From contig CM049315.1 of assembly GCA_026874595.1 (NCBI GenBank), positions 9,773,664-9,837,663 of the forward strand: DNA of 64,000 bases. The letters are read 5' to 3'. How positions within the stretch are numbered: position 1 is the stretch's first letter; every line of letters begins with the position of its first letter. The notes beneath the pieces are model-generated. The model did not search any database and was not told the origin of the DNA. It saw only the letters and a program-made list of their open reading frames with translations. Below, piece after piece: positions 1-11,169 of the stretch. Both the position numbers and the translations under genes were made by a program. Source of the DNA: Sipunculus nudus (taxonomy: Eukaryota; Annelida; Sipuncula; Golfingiida; Sipunculidae).

Positions 1-137
1 TTTAGAGATGCCGTCATCTGACAATTCATCGTTGCTGGCCATCAGTTTGATCACGGAAGAAGGTTCTGCCCGCTGAGACTTCTTGATATCATTCAACTGC
101 TGCAGTTTTTCCAGGTGGCATTCAAGATTTACGTCAT
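1..137 (-). CDS. Possible coding-exon fragment at window edge, unidentified
   Basis: Read on the minus strand, the first ~130 bases are open and look protein-like: a charged helical stretch rich in Lys/Gln/Leu, then an acidic Ser-Asn-Asp-Glu-Leu-Ser-Asp-Asp-Gly-Ile run towards position 1. Composition and codon use resemble coding sequence more than the surrounding AT-rich DNA. No convincing splice acceptor is visible immediately upstream on this strand (the nearest AG, about position 100, lacks a pyrimidine tract), and the exon would continue off the left end. I do not recognise the protein. It may be the 3' part of a neighbouring minus-strand gene or chance openness. Confidence 0.3.
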
Positions 138-880
138 CCGCCCATCGTAGTTTCGTTTGGTATTTGTGTAATATTTATTTGTTGCAGTGTTGACATAGAC
201 TTCATAGAATATCATAGACGTTATGGTTGGGATGTGAAGCAGCTTATTATAAAGTAATTTTGCGTATCTGTCGATAGGCTCAGGATATAGCAGAAATAAC
301 ATTATGTCAAGTGAAAATATGTGTTTCGTCGTAACATACCCGACAAAAGACAGAAAGGCCAATGATACTAACAGATCATTCACAAGGACGGTTTGTTTGC
401 ACACTAATTAGCGAGGATCAGGGTTGCTCTCCAAAGCTTATAGTTCTATGCTCAGCTAAATAGATTTGGCTATCAAACGTCGACCGTCAGGTTTTGCCAT
501 CTCGTGCACGGAGGTACATGGCCCATGCATTAATTAAACACTTAATTGCACCTCAGAATTGGCTGAATGACCAGGTGAGGGCTGGGGGCAGAGTGATTGA
601 CAGGCCTGTGGCAGGGCTGGAGTTAGTTTACAAACACCCTGTCAACACATCTTGGTGTTTACTGAATAGAAATCACCCTTTTCCACAAAATGCAACCCAA
701 AATGTGCTCAGCTGCATGAGATCCTCCCAGTATTCAATATAATGTATACCTTTAATTGAAAAAAACACAAATTTTTAAGATTTTGAACAGTCCTGCTACC
801 TTAAAAGGAACTAACTTGTATATTTATGTATATTTTGTATATTGTTTAATGTGTATGCATGTTTGTGCCCATATGTTAAT
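138..880. other. Stretch without recognisable gene
   Basis: Short ORFs occur on both strands but none has a recognisable motif or good coding composition. No terminal repeats or RNA gene were seen. Confidence 0.5.
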
Positions 881-1280
881 ATTAGTTCCCCACTTCTACA
901 AACCGGGGGACATTGATTTGGGTTTGTACGTCTGCCCCTCTGTCTGTATGTCTGTCTGTCATGTTTTCATTTCAATGTGATAACTTTCTTAAATATTATC
1001 TAATTTCATTTAGATTTGGATCAGTGATTGCTCTAGTGCATACCTTGGTTGGGATTGGATTTGTGTCTATCTGGAAAATATTTCTCTCAAGCTCAAAATA
1101 AAATTATCAAATTTTGGTCCAATGTCTCAATTTTTTTTAGTTGTTATGTTCACCTGCAGATGTCTCCACATGTCACAGTAGATCTGTTAAAGTTTTCATG
1201 TGCCCTAAAGATTTCTCCACATGTCATAATGTTGGTTGCATGAAAGACAACAAGAACCCAAAGCGGGGGCCATTAATTCC
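881..1280. repeat. Interspersed repeat with CTGT microsatellite near its 5' end
   Basis: The stretch opens with a C-rich/G-rich self-complementary segment (CCCC...GGGGG around 888-910), is followed by a CTGTCTGTCTGTC tract, and closes near an AAGCGGGGGCC segment at ~1261-1271. This plan (hairpin end, tetranucleotide microsatellite, body, GC-rich end) matches the other interspersed elements in the window, though the body differs. No target duplication was found. Confidence 0.35.
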
Positions 1281-1767
1281 ACAAATTTGCTTGTTTGTAT
1301 ATGTTACAGCATGATTGATTATTTGGATTTTCTTTGCAGTTTTAATTATTAGTTTATTTATAATTATAATGATATGTAACATTCATGATGTAAACCTTAT
1401 CACAGGTACATCAGTAAATTATCCAGTCCCCATTGCATGGGCTTACATGTCACCTCAAATATAGACACAGTGAATACTAAGTGATAGATATCAAAGAACA
1501 TCATAAACATTATAAAAGTGAACAGGTTGTGCCTTTTATTACTGCATAAAAGTAAATATTTTCCCTTGTTTCAACAGCAGACCAAGTATTCAACCAAATC
1601 TTAAGTTACAATTCATGAAATAAATTGGAACTGTTTTATCAAGAACAGGAAACTGCATAATTGTTTCAGATGTTTTATCAAATAGAATTTTTTTTGGTTC
1701 ATATCAGGTAGAACATTCAAAACAGTTTGAACCAAAACAAATTTGTGAAAATATCATTACTTAACAG
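1281..1767. other. AT-rich stretch without recognisable feature
   Basis: Stop codons are dense in all frames and no repeat family shared with the rest of the window was recognised. Confidence 0.5.
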
Positions 1768-1969
1768 ACATGGGGTTATAGTAATAAGTAATAGTAATAG
1801 TAATAGACTATTACAACTTTTTCCATCTTATAGTAATTGTAATAGTAATAGTAATAGTAATAGTAATAGTAATAGACTAAAAAATCTTAGCGGTAATAGT
1901 AATAGTAATAGAAACAGAAGGCAAGGTAATAAAGTAATAGCCTACATATTACTTTCTATTACTTCCTGC
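1768..1969. repeat. (AGTAAT)n hexamer-rich repeat element
   Basis: Interrupted runs of AGTAAT/AATAGT fill this stretch, ending in a unique tail that contains GAAACAGAAGGCAAGG and ACTTTCTATTACTTCCTG. The reverse complement of the same tail plus hexamer run lies at 54575-54645, and hexamer runs in the opposite orientation lie at 52690-52852. This is therefore a mobile sequence carrying a microsatellite, not an isolated simple repeat. Its right edge abuts sequence that is uninterrupted in the hAT copy at ~3900, so it appears to have inserted into or replaced part of the neighbouring hAT copy. Confidence 0.6.
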
Positions 1970-2077
1970 AGCTTGTTTGTATGTATATACATAGTGATAG
2001 GTAAACAGATAATCAGATAACCAGTTACAGTGAAAAAGTCCATTGATGGCTAAGAAATAAGGTTCATTGATACATAT

Positions 2078-2260
2078 TTACCAATCCAACTCTGATGGAC
2101 CTCTTAGGGTGCAGTAACATGTTACAAGCTTGGCAGTTTTCTCAAGTCCTAGTCTGTTTCTCAGTTTGGACTGCACAAGCCCAAAGTTTGAAAAAATTCT
2201 TTCAATTGATGCTGTGCTGGAAGGCAGTTGATGAAGGCGAATTGCTAACCTGGTTAATTG
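2078..2260 (-). pseudogene. hAT transposase C-terminal (hATC dimerisation) remnant
   Basis: The minus-strand translation reads Leu-Pro-Ser-Ser-Thr-Ala-Ser-Ile-Glu-Arg-Ile-Phe-Ser, then an FGLVQSKLRNRLG segment and EKTAKLV. This is the conserved hATC dimerisation block at the C terminus of hAT transposases (a member typically reads S-x-x-x-E-R-x-F-S followed by K-x-R-N-R-L). The upstream frame soon enters translated AC/AT microsatellite, so the N-terminal DNA-binding domain and the catalytic core are missing. It is a dead fragment. The motif identification is firm; the boundaries are approximate. Confidence 0.75.
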
Positions 2261-2307
2261 GTAATTAAGTAATAGTAATGCACTAGTATGAGTTGTGGAA
2301 ATATTGT

Positions 2308-2369
2308 GCGCGCACACACACACATATATATTCATCACATGTGGATATATATATGTATATATGTATGTG

Positions 2370-2401
<32 letters not shown>

Positions 2402-2402
2402 T
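2308..2402. repeat. AC/AT microsatellite
   Basis: Runs of (CA)n, (TA)n and (AC)n flank a short ATTCATCACATGTGG core. The same arrangement recurs at 4309-4450 in the second hAT copy, so the microsatellite belongs to the element. Confidence 0.85.
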
Positions 2403-2600
2403 ATAATATAATTTCAACATGCAACTTTAAACAGAATTAATTAACTATACATCATTATACTCTCTCAAAAATTTTGATCGGACATTTTCCCCAGTAATTC
2501 TCGGTACTAACCAGTTTTCCCCTGTTATTCCCAATTAATCCTGGGTTTTTCCCAATGTCCAGGAAAACTAGTTTTTCCCGGGAAAAATAACAACCCCGGC

Positions 2601-3071
2601 ACTGTTACTTTCATTTTTTACAGCTTGTACACAAACTGATTAAATCATTTATAATCTAAAATTTGAAAGCAATTGGTCAAAACCGGTTAGCTTTTATTTA
2701 AGTTTTAACCACCAAGTCATGTATTTTTTAGATAGGGCCAGCCTAGTACCATGGTATGCAGAGAGGTGGCTATAGAACTGGTCTCCCCAGCCTGTTACAT
2801 AACCCACTTCAGCCTGGCTCCCTTTGCTAAGCTGAGTCTCAGTTCCCCTCAGTTGCATATTTTTGCAAAACAGTTCCTCTTTCAGTCATCACCTTGACCT
2901 TAGTTCCCAAGAGTCACAGTGGTCTTTCGAAATTTTTTGTTCATTAGTGCTATAATTTTGAGCATTTTTCATCTGATTTGTTGAAAATTATCAGAAAACT
3001 GTGACACATGACTCCCTGTAACTGTTAAATTTTGGATGAACGTGACCTTATTTGCAGAATTTATCAACATT
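2601..3071 (+). repeat. Diverged fragment of the 'A' interspersed family
   Basis: Parts of this stretch (AAATTTGAAAGCAATTGGTCAAA, the CAAGTCATGTATT region and the GCCAGCCTAGTA region) are diverged versions of the internal part of family A, seen better at 12600-12800 and, inverted, at 59640-59800. No ends are preserved. Confidence 0.45.
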
Positions 3072-3452
3072 TTTAGCTCAGCTGACTGTAAGTCATCTGA
3101 GCTTTAGTCGTGGTCCTTTGTCCGTCTGGCCGTCCGTCCGTTAACAGGGCACGTTTTGAAACCGTTGGACCCATGAATCCAAAATTTTGCATACAGTTTG
3201 ATGTCCCCAAAATCTCCTGCCATACCAAAAATTGGGTCACTAGGACTTTGTTCCTTCGAAATATAAAGGAAAATCCTCCGTTCTCCATAAAAAGCCATTG
3301 TTACACTTCAAGGCTGCCTAATATCGAAAACCAATAGTCTGTTTTTGATTATATTAAGTATTTCATATTCTTCCATGCACTTTCTATTACCATATTAAAA
3401 ATTAGGTCAGTATTGAATATTGATTTGAAGTTATAGGTCCAAATATAATGCA
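3072..3452 (+). mobile_element. Family A element copy 1, 5' segment
   Basis: It begins TTTTAGCTCAGCTGACTG, whose continuation forms a hairpin (AGCTCAG.TGACT...AGTCA.CTGAGCT), followed by a short GTCC/GTCT microsatellite. The body matches the intact inverted copy at 58848-60437 up to the GCAGTTT position, where a second element begins. The copy resumes at 8633 and again at 12513, so it is split by two later insertions. The end structure suggests a rolling-circle (Helentron-like) non-autonomous element; that class call is inference. Confidence 0.65.
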
Positions 3453-3642
3453 GTTTTTAGCTCAGCTGACTGTAAGTCATCTGAGCTATAGTCGTGGTCC
3501 ATTGTCCATCATCCGTCCGTCTGTCCGTCCATCCGTCTGTCTGTCCATCGTCCATCTGGATGTCCGTTTGTAAGACTGGCACGTTTCGACACCATTGGAC
3601 CTACGAATCTGAAATTAGTCATACAGTTAGATGTCCCCAAAA

Positions 3643-4336
3643 CAGGGTTGTTAAGTTTTTCCCAGTGCAGTATTTACCAGCTGGTAAATACCGATATTTA
3701 CCGCCTTTGGAAAAACCTCTCAAAGTGGGAAAAACTGGGAAAAACCTCTAAGAATCTTATAAAAGGAGAGACCAGCAGATATCTGACTGAATTAAAAGGA
3801 AATATCATCTCTCTCTCGCACACACACACATGTATATAAACAAACATACTCAAATTACAAAACCAAGATATGAAAATTTATATTGTTTTCCTTAAAAACA
3901 GCTTGTTTGTATGTATATACATAGTTATAGGTAAACAGATAATCAGATATGTCAGTTACACTGAAAAATTGATGGCTAAGAAATAAGGTTCACTGATACA
4001 TTTTCCATCCTCCTGGATGGAAGGGTGCTTGGTTTCCTACCTGTATGCACAGAAACCTGCATCATGCTGGACAGGGTTTCCCCAAGTGATGCCACAATGG
4101 GTGGTTGGTATCTTCTCACCCTAGCTAACTAGTTTTATGAGCCTTACATGACTAGCATGGCTTTTTTACACTTCTGTATCCCCAAGATCAACTCGGCCTT
4201 GATTAGGTTAACATGCCTGATTACTTTTGTCAGCTTACCTACTAAAGTTTATGTTGCAGTTAATTGGTAATTTAGTAACAGTAATGCACTAGTATGAGTT
4301 GTGGAAATATTGCACACACACATACATACACATATT

Positions 4337-4379
<43 letters not shown>

Positions 4380-4649
4380 TCACATGTGGATATATATATG
4401 CATATATGTATATATGTATCTGTATATATATATTTATATATATACACACACTCATAATATAATTTCAACATGCAACATTAAACAGAATTAATTAACTTTA
4501 CATCATTATTCTCTCTCAAAAATTTTGATCGGACATTTTCCCCAGTAATTCCCAGTACTAACCAGTTTTCCCCAGTTATTCCCAATTAATCCCGGGTTTT
4601 TCCCACTGTCTGGGAAAACTAGTTTTTCCCTGGAAAAATAACAACCCTG
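3643..4649. mobile_element. Complete non-autonomous hAT element with 8-bp TSD
   Basis: The left terminus reads CAGGGTTGTTAAG... and the right terminus ends ...AATAACAACCCTG, giving an ~11-bp perfect terminal inverted repeat CAGGGTTGTTA with more imperfect TTTTCCC-rich pairing inside. Directly outside both ends is the same 8-mer, CCCCAAAA (3635-3642 and 4650-4657), the 8-bp target duplication expected of hAT elements. The 1007-bp interior has no transposase frame and contains a long (AT)n tract. The interrupted target is a family-A element, whose sequence reads through when the insertion is removed. Confidence 0.9.
4309..4450. repeat. AC/AT microsatellite within the hAT element
   Basis: Uninterrupted (AT)n of about 38 bases with flanking CA and TATATG repeats; homologous in position to the microsatellite at 2308-2402. 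Confidence 0.85.
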
Positions 4650-5261
4650 CCCCAAAATCTCCTACCATGCCAAAAATTGGGTCAATAGGACTTCATTCCT
4701 TCGAGATATTAAGGAAAAACCTCAATTTTTTATTAGGAATCCATTTCACATTTCAGGACTGCCTAATATCAAAACCACTCATCTGGTTTTCTTCATAGTT
4801 ACCATTAATATTCCTCTTTATAGTTTCTATGTACATGCCAGAAATTAAGTTGGTATTATTTAATTTTAAAAAGTTATGGGCCCAAACATAATGGACTTTG
4901 TAAAAAAATCAGGAAAGATATTTGGTCACTTAAGACCAAAAGTTTTAAAGGTAGGGACTTTTTTCAGTAATACAACTTTAATTGATCATAATTTAATTGT
5001 ATACCAAAAAATAGATCAAAATATGTTAAATTTTTTTTAATATTGGCAAAAATATAAAATTGGTACCTTAAATTTTGCCCAAGTTTGACCATGGCACGTT
5101 TTCTCCCAGTAACTGCAGAGGATTAAATTTTCAAAGCATGTTTTCAACTGTTAACACCAAAAATTTGAAACCAGTTGATCAAAAACTGTAGATTTTATTA
5201 AAGTTTTCAAGCACCAGGTCACATATTGTTTACATCAAGCTAGTGTTATGCAGTTTGCTAG

Positions 5262-5900
5262 AGCTCAGCTCCCCAGCTTCAGCTCTAAGTTCCTTAAATT
5301 TGGTATACAGTTAGATGTCTCCAAAATCCCCTACCATGCCAAGAATTTGATCACTAGGACTTAATTCCTTCGAAATATTAATGAAAAACTTCGTTTTTCC
5401 ATTAAAAACCCATTGTTACTCTGTAAGACTGCCTAATATCAAAACCACTGATCTGACATTGATCATATATAAAATACATATTTTTCTATACGTTCGCTAT
5501 GCACATGCCAGAAATGATGTAAGTATTGCGTAATTGTTTTAAGTTATGGGTCCAAACATAATGAACTTTTTAAAAATAAAAAAATATATTTACTCCCTTA
5601 ACAAGAGGATTGCTGAAGCTAGAGATTTTTGTCAGGGATGTAACATTATTCAATCAAGATTCAATTGAATACCAAAAATTTGAATTTTTCAAATTTTATA
5701 AGTTATTAGTATAAATATAAAATTAGTACCTTAAATTTTGCCCAACTTTGACCATGGCATGTTTGTTTCCTGAGAGCACTGTTGATATAATTTTCATATC
5801 ATGCACACATAAGGATTTCATCTTTGTAGTTTAGAGCTCTGAAAGAAATTTGCCAAATATTTTAGCTGTTATTAATGGTTTTATGAGACCATGTCAGACC
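5262..5900 (+). repeat. Partial internal copy of family A
   Basis: From about TAAATTTGGTATACAGTTAGATG to the CATGCACACATAAGGATTT region it repeats the order seen at 4655-5160 and in the intact inverted copy. It has neither terminal hairpin and is a truncated or duplicated body. Confidence 0.55.
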
Positions 5901-6373
5901 CAGGCTCAATCCAGCCCCTCTTCAGTCACCTGTATGTTGACCTTGTTGACCTTTCATCAGATTAAGCACGCTTGAGCGAAGCATACACTGTGGCATCCAG
6001 GCAGCTAATGTCCAGCCACAGTTGATCCAGGTGTCCAACCCAACTCATCTGAAGTTGTTTTGAAAAACAACATAACACGTAACAATAAACAATAAATTAA
6101 TAATTTGTTATTGGTTTTTAATAACAAATTAATAGAAAAGGAATTTGTTAGTTGATGAGTAACAGAAAATTAACTTGCAGTTACTGATGATGTTAGAATC
6201 TTGTATGGATGGATAAAATGTCAATGTCAATGTCATTCCAAATAACACCATGCAGTCATGTATGGTATTTTTCAGTTAAATTTTAATGATAAAAAAATAA
6301 ATCATATTATTCATTACTAATCATTGGGGATCATATGAAGGAAGTTAATGATAGACAAAGATGCAGTTGATAA

Positions 6374-7870
6374 TCTATATATTAATAGCGTAAGGCGATT
6401 TTTGTGATTTTCCGTATCTCCTCTGATACCGCCGTACGGATTGCCGTGATTTTCGACATACATATGCTCTGGGTTTGTCCGAAGAGATTCTGCCCCCTTT
6501 TATTTGCAATATTTGCGTATTACCTGCACAATTAATAATTTTAATATTTGCTCCCCCGCGGGCGCCTCTTTTCTTTGTGTCTTTGGGCCCGGTAACACAG
6601 TGGCCATAGGGTGTGTGATGGCGGGACAGAGTTTTACTCAAGGGGCCCTATCTGGGGTTTTCTTACATTACACGGTGACCGGCCCGAAATAATCCCCTTC
6701 TCAAAAGGGAGATCTTTGAAAAGATTGTTTGGCAGGCCTTCCTGTGACCGGGGGATCACACAAAGAGGGCTTCTACCAACGAGCCCCTTATATGACCTGG
6801 TATGCTTTAATGCACACACACCGGGTCCAGGGCCTTGGACAATTGAGCGAGTCGCATGCGACTAAAATCATGTTCCACGGTCACACTAAGTTGAAACCAG
6901 TGTTTATCGCATTTGGTTTGTCACACCCGTCTTTCATGTGCGATCAAAGGACGGCAACCATGAGGCAACACATGACACATACAAGCGTCAAACAGGTGAC
7001 GATAAGTCGTTTTGTCCTTTCAGATCAAGATTTATACCTGTAAATCTAAATGATATTTCAGTAAAATATAGCATATAATAATGTTTTAATTAAATTAAAA
7101 TGGGATGGGACCCCACCTCCCTCACAAAAATAATTGTCCTGGCGCATGTGCTTAAAGCTTTATTTTGCTTCCACTTTAAATGTCATGCACATTTTATTGT
7201 ATCACAATTATTGTTGCAATTTTTCAGTGATACACATGTTGAGTCTTATAGACATTATGATGCTTCCGTACAGTTATTCCCCTTCAATGAACTTCAATAC
7301 TCATATTTTGCAAATGGAATTTAGGGCTTTCCCGGTATCACGTCACGTGCGTTTAAAGGATGCGTTCATTGCATAAAATCGAGCAGGACTCAAGGTCTGC
7401 GATGCGTGCATGCGTTGATCGCAGCTGATAATCGTAGCCAGAGGTATGTGTCATGTGTAATTGAAAATATAGTGTCTAATTATTTCACATGGATGCGATG
7501 AACGGATGAAATGATCGGATGCAAATAAACGTTGGAATGTGTCATCAGCTTTTTACACGGTGCCATTTTGTCACAAGAATAATCGGAGGGCAACTTTAAA
7601 TAGCGATGTTCAACATAATACAACATGTATATAATTTCATATAAAAATTATTTCATTTATCATATCAAATTCTCCGAAAAATTCTCTGTCCAATCTCTTG
7701 GCTTCAGTACGATGTTTATGCATAACATCATACATATAATGGATCTATATATTAATAGCCTATCTCGATTTGTGTGATTTTCCGTATCTCCGGATTTCCG
7801 TGGATTTCCGATACCACCGTACGGAATGTTTTGTTCGCCCCAAACCGTGCGTAGCACGGGTATTTGCTAG
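6374..7870 (+). mobile_element. Candidate Helitron (non-autonomous)
   Basis: At 6374, after an A, the sequence starts TCTATATATTAATAGC, a Helitron-type 5' end (TC after host A). The same 5' start recurs at 7744. At 7845-7859 there is a CCGTGC-GTA-GCACGG hairpin, and 11 bases later the sequence ends in CTAG (7867-7870) followed by T, the canonical CTRR|T 3' end. The span is relatively CpG-rich compared with its surroundings and has no Rep/helicase frame. One 1.5-kb element and a 127-bp element using the inner 5' end (7744-7870) are both possible. Confidence 0.5.
7744..7870 (+). mobile_element. Minimal 127-bp Helitron-like unit
   Basis: Both a TCTATATATTAATAGCC 5' start (after host A at 7743) and the hairpin-CTAG|T 3' end lie within 127 bases. 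The CCGTATCTCC and ACCGTACGGA segments after the start are shared with the upstream start at 6374. It is either an internal part of a larger element with a duplicated 5' end or a very short independent copy. Confidence 0.5.
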
Positions 7871-8580
7871 TATTAATCTAGATTCCTACTGTGTCTAGTG
7901 TGTAGATTGATGTGAAAGTTTTCCAAAGTGAATATATTACATTTATTTTTTTTTAATATATATAAAAGCCATAAAACAAGGAACTTATGATCATTATTTA
8001 AATTTGTGAATTTTGTATATTCTGGATTCTCAACATCATTGTTTGGCTAAAACTGAATAAATACTAGACATGGTGCGAATGCTTTGCAAATGTATTTGAA
8101 TATGAAAAAAATATATACTGCATTAAAAAATTTTATTGCATAAGAATGGGAATTCAGGTAAAAATGAAAGTATTTGAATACCAGTGCAGATACTTTCAAA
8201 ATGTATTCAAGAATGCATTCATGAATATATTCTATAATATTATTTCAATAATCATTTCAGTCATATTTTATTTTAAAAAATCATATGATTTTCTTATTAT
8301 TATTTTTAATAAAAATTATATAGGCATAATATTTGTTATTAAATTTTAATAAATAGTTAAACTCCTTTATCATATGTGCTGCTTATAAATTATATGGCCA
8401 AGTCAAAATCTGTGTGACAAAAGCACTCCATTTGTAAATAGCTAGAATAAATGAAATCAATCCTCTTCCCTGTCTCCAAAGATACCATCAAAATCATACA
8501 TAAGCTAAACACCAAAAACTCATAATAAAGCTTATATTTATTACCATACAATACCAGCATATGCCTCTTTCCCAAATCAT
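7871..8580. other. AT-rich stretch without recognisable feature
   Basis: No coding motif, terminal repeat or RNA gene was recognised between the Helitron-like end and the family-A 3' end at ~8590-8632. Confidence 0.5.
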
Positions 8581-8632
8581 ATTTTTTATCATATATAACA
8601 GCTGAGCGCCGTGACCATTGGGTCCCTTATTT

Positions 8633-8762
8633 TAAATCAGGAAATATATTTACTCACTTAACATGAGAATTGCCGAAGCTGGAGACTTTTTTTCAGGGAT
8701 ATAACTTTATTAAATCAAAATTCAATTGTTAACCCAAAATTAGATCTGAATTTTGCAAATTT
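8633..8762 (+). mobile_element. Family A copy 1, middle segment
   Basis: It continues the body that stopped at 3452 (AAATCAGGAAATATATTTACTCAC...) and is interrupted again at GAATTTTGCAAATTTT, where the composite element begins. The intact copy at 58848-60437 reads straight across this junction. Confidence 0.65.
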
Positions 8763-8879
8763 TTAGCTCAGCTGACTTTCAGTCAAGCTGAGCTATAGCG
8801 ATCACTCTTTGTCCGTCGTCCGTCTGTCCGTCTGTCCGTCCGTCTGTCCGTCTGTCTGTTAACCTGGCACAAATCGTAA

Positions 8880-11169
8880 CTGCTGGACTTAGAATCTTGT
8901 AACTTTACATTCTGAGAGGTCAATGAAAAATCTCCTTGGAAACCAGAAATTAGGTCTCTGTTACCCATATCCTTCGAGCTATGGGGACCCAAAGTACCCC
9001 CCAGAAAAGTCAAAAATTTCATACAAAAACTTCAATATCTCATTAACTACTTGACTGATGGTCATGATATTTGGCATACATATTGATCATGAGATGTTCC
9101 ATCAGTTCCTGAGGAGTGGTGGCGCCACCTGTATTTTTCGATTTTTTACGAATTTTTTTCTCTATTTTTGATAAGTTTAAAAATGTGAACATCTGTTAAC
9201 AAGGCACAAATCGTAACGACTGGACCTGGAATCTTCATTATCGACAAACTGAGAGACCTATGGAAAGTCTCTATGGAAATCAGAAATTAGGTCTCTGTTA
9301 CCCATATCCTTCCAGCTATGGGGCCCCAAAGTACCCCCAAGAAAAGTAAAAAATTTCATGCAAAAACTTCAATATCTCATTAAATACTTGACTGATGGTC
9401 ATGATTTTTGGCATACATATTGATCATGAGATGTTCCATCACTTCCTGCAGACTGGTGGCGCCACCTATATCGTTCAATTTTTTACTAATTTTTTTCTCT
9501 ATTTTTGAGACCTTTCAAAATGTGAACATCTGTTAACAAGGCACAAATCGTAAAGACTGGACCTAGAATCTTCATTCTTGACACACTGAGAGGTCAATGA
9601 AAAATATCCTTGGAAACCAGAAATTAGGTCTCTGTTAACCATATCCTTCGAGCTATGGGGCCCCAAAGTACCCCCCAGAGTAGTAAAAAATTTCATACAA
9701 AAACTTCAATATCTCAATAACTACATCACTGATGGTCATGATTTTTGGCATACATATTGATTATGAGATGTTCCATCAGTTCCTGCAGACTGGTGGCGCC
9801 ACCTATATTGTTTGATTTTTTTACGATTTCTTCCTCTATTTTTGAGACCTTTAAGGATGCTGTCATCTGTTAATGTAGCATAAATCGTAACGACTGGACC
9901 TAGAATCTTCATTCGTGACACACTGAGAGACCTATGAAAAGTCTCCATGGAAACCAGGAAATTAGGTCTCTGTTACCCAAATTCTTTGAGCTATGGGGCC
10001 AAAAATTACCCCCAAGAAAAGTAAAAAATTTCATACAAAAACTTCAATATCTCATTAACTTCTTGACTGATGGTCATGATTTGTGGCATAACTATTGATC
10101 ATGAGATGTGTCATCACTTCCTGCAGACTGGTGGCGCCACCTGTATGGTTGGATTTTTTTATGAATTTTTTTCTCTATTTTTGAGACCTTTCAAAATGTG
10201 AACATCTGTTAACAAGGCAAAAATCGTAACGACTAGACCCAGAATCTTCATTCTTGACACACTGAGAGACCTATGAAAAGTCTCAATGGAAACCAGAAAT
10301 TAGGTCTCTGTTACCCATATCCATCGAGATATGGGGCCCCAAAGTACCCCCCAGAGTAGTCAAAAAATTCATACAAAAACTTCAATATCTCAATAACTAC
10401 ATCACTGATGGTCATGATTTTTGGCATACATATTGATCAAGGGGTGTTTCATCAGTTCTTGCAGACTGGTGGCACAACCTGTATTTGTTCGGGTTTTTTT
10501 TATGATTTTTTCCTCTATTTTTGAGACCTTTAAGGATGCTGTCATCTGTTAGCTTGGAACAAATCGTAACGACTAGACCCAGAATCCTCATTCTTGATAC
10601 ACTGAGAGACCTATGAAAAGTCTCCATGGAAACCAGAAATTAGGTCTCTGTTACCCATATCCTTCAAGCTATGGGGCCCCAAAGTACCCCCCAGAGTAGT
10701 CAAAAATTTCATACAAAATCTTCAATATCTCAATAACTACAACACTGATGGGCATGATTTTCGGCATACATATTGATCATGAGCTGTTCCATCAGTTTCT
10801 GCAGACTGGGTGCGCCACCTCTATTTTTTTCAAATTTTTACGAATTTTTTTTCTCTTTTTTTGAGACCTTTAAAGATGTGGTTATCTGTCAACAGGGTAC
10901 AAATTGCAACAACTGGACCTAGAAACTTCATTCTTGTCATGCAAGGAGGCCCATGAAGAGTGCCTGTGGAAACTTGAAATTAGGTCTCTGTTACCCATAT
11001 CCTTCAAGCGATAGGACTCTGAAGTATCCCTCAGAATAATGGACAATTTGATACAAAAGCTGAAGTATCTGAACAACTTATACGGAGATCACCATGATTC
11101 TTTGCATGGATATTGACCATTAAGTGTTTTTATTAGTTTCTGCAGATTGGTGGAGCCACCTGTATTTTT
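8880..11169 (+). repeat. ~338-bp tandem array, about 7 units
   Basis: The segment GGTCATGAT...GGCATACATATTGATC recurs near 9060, 9397, 9734, 10072, 10410, 10750 and (diverged) 11086, a spacing of 336-340 bp. Each unit carries one GGTGGCGCCACC palindrome or close variant, an AAATCGTAACGACTGGACC segment and a GGTCTCTGTTACCCATATCC segment. Units are roughly 85-95% alike by eye and have no conserved ORF. Confidence 0.9.

Larger units (their letters stand above)
1970..2600 (-). mobile_element. Degenerate hAT-superfamily element (3' portion)
   Basis: The sequence from ~1970 to 2070 and from ~2255 to 2600 matches the complete hAT copy at 3643-4649, including the CAGCTTGTTTGTATG segment and the right terminal region with repeated TTTTTCCC and AATAACAACCC. 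Unlike that copy, it contains a transposase remnant between the shared parts. The left terminal inverted repeat was not found; the hexamer element occupies its place. It is probably the remnant of an autonomous parent of the short copy. Confidence 0.6.
3453..8632 (+). mobile_element. Second family-A-ended element nested in copy 1
   Basis: It starts with TTTTTAGCTCAGCTGACTG and ends with CAGCTGAGCGCCGTGACC then TTGGGTCCC, the same end pair as the intact copy at 58848-60437. To its left, copy 1 stops at its internal GCAGTTT; to its right, copy 1 resumes at AAATCAGGAAATATATT, which are near-adjacent in the intact copy. It therefore sits inside copy 1. It in turn contains the hAT element at 3643-4649, a second partial family-A body at ~5270-5900 and Helitron-like termini. 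Its interior beyond ~5900 is not homologous to the intact copy, so it may be a composite of several insertions. Confidence 0.5.

Noticed and set aside
1727-2020. 97-codon ORF rich in Ser-Asn repeats
   Set aside because: It is the translation of the (AGTAAT)n microsatellite, not a protein.
6374-7560. CpG-rich stretch as the PFAS promoter
   Set aside because: The CpG content coincides with a Helitron-like element bounded by termini; no transcription start evidence ties it to PFAS 7 kb downstream.
8783-9022. 79-codon minus-strand ORF with repeated RTD residues
   Set aside because: Translation of the GTCC/GTCT microsatellite and of a 338-bp unit; the same peptide recurs at other copies of the repeat with stops.
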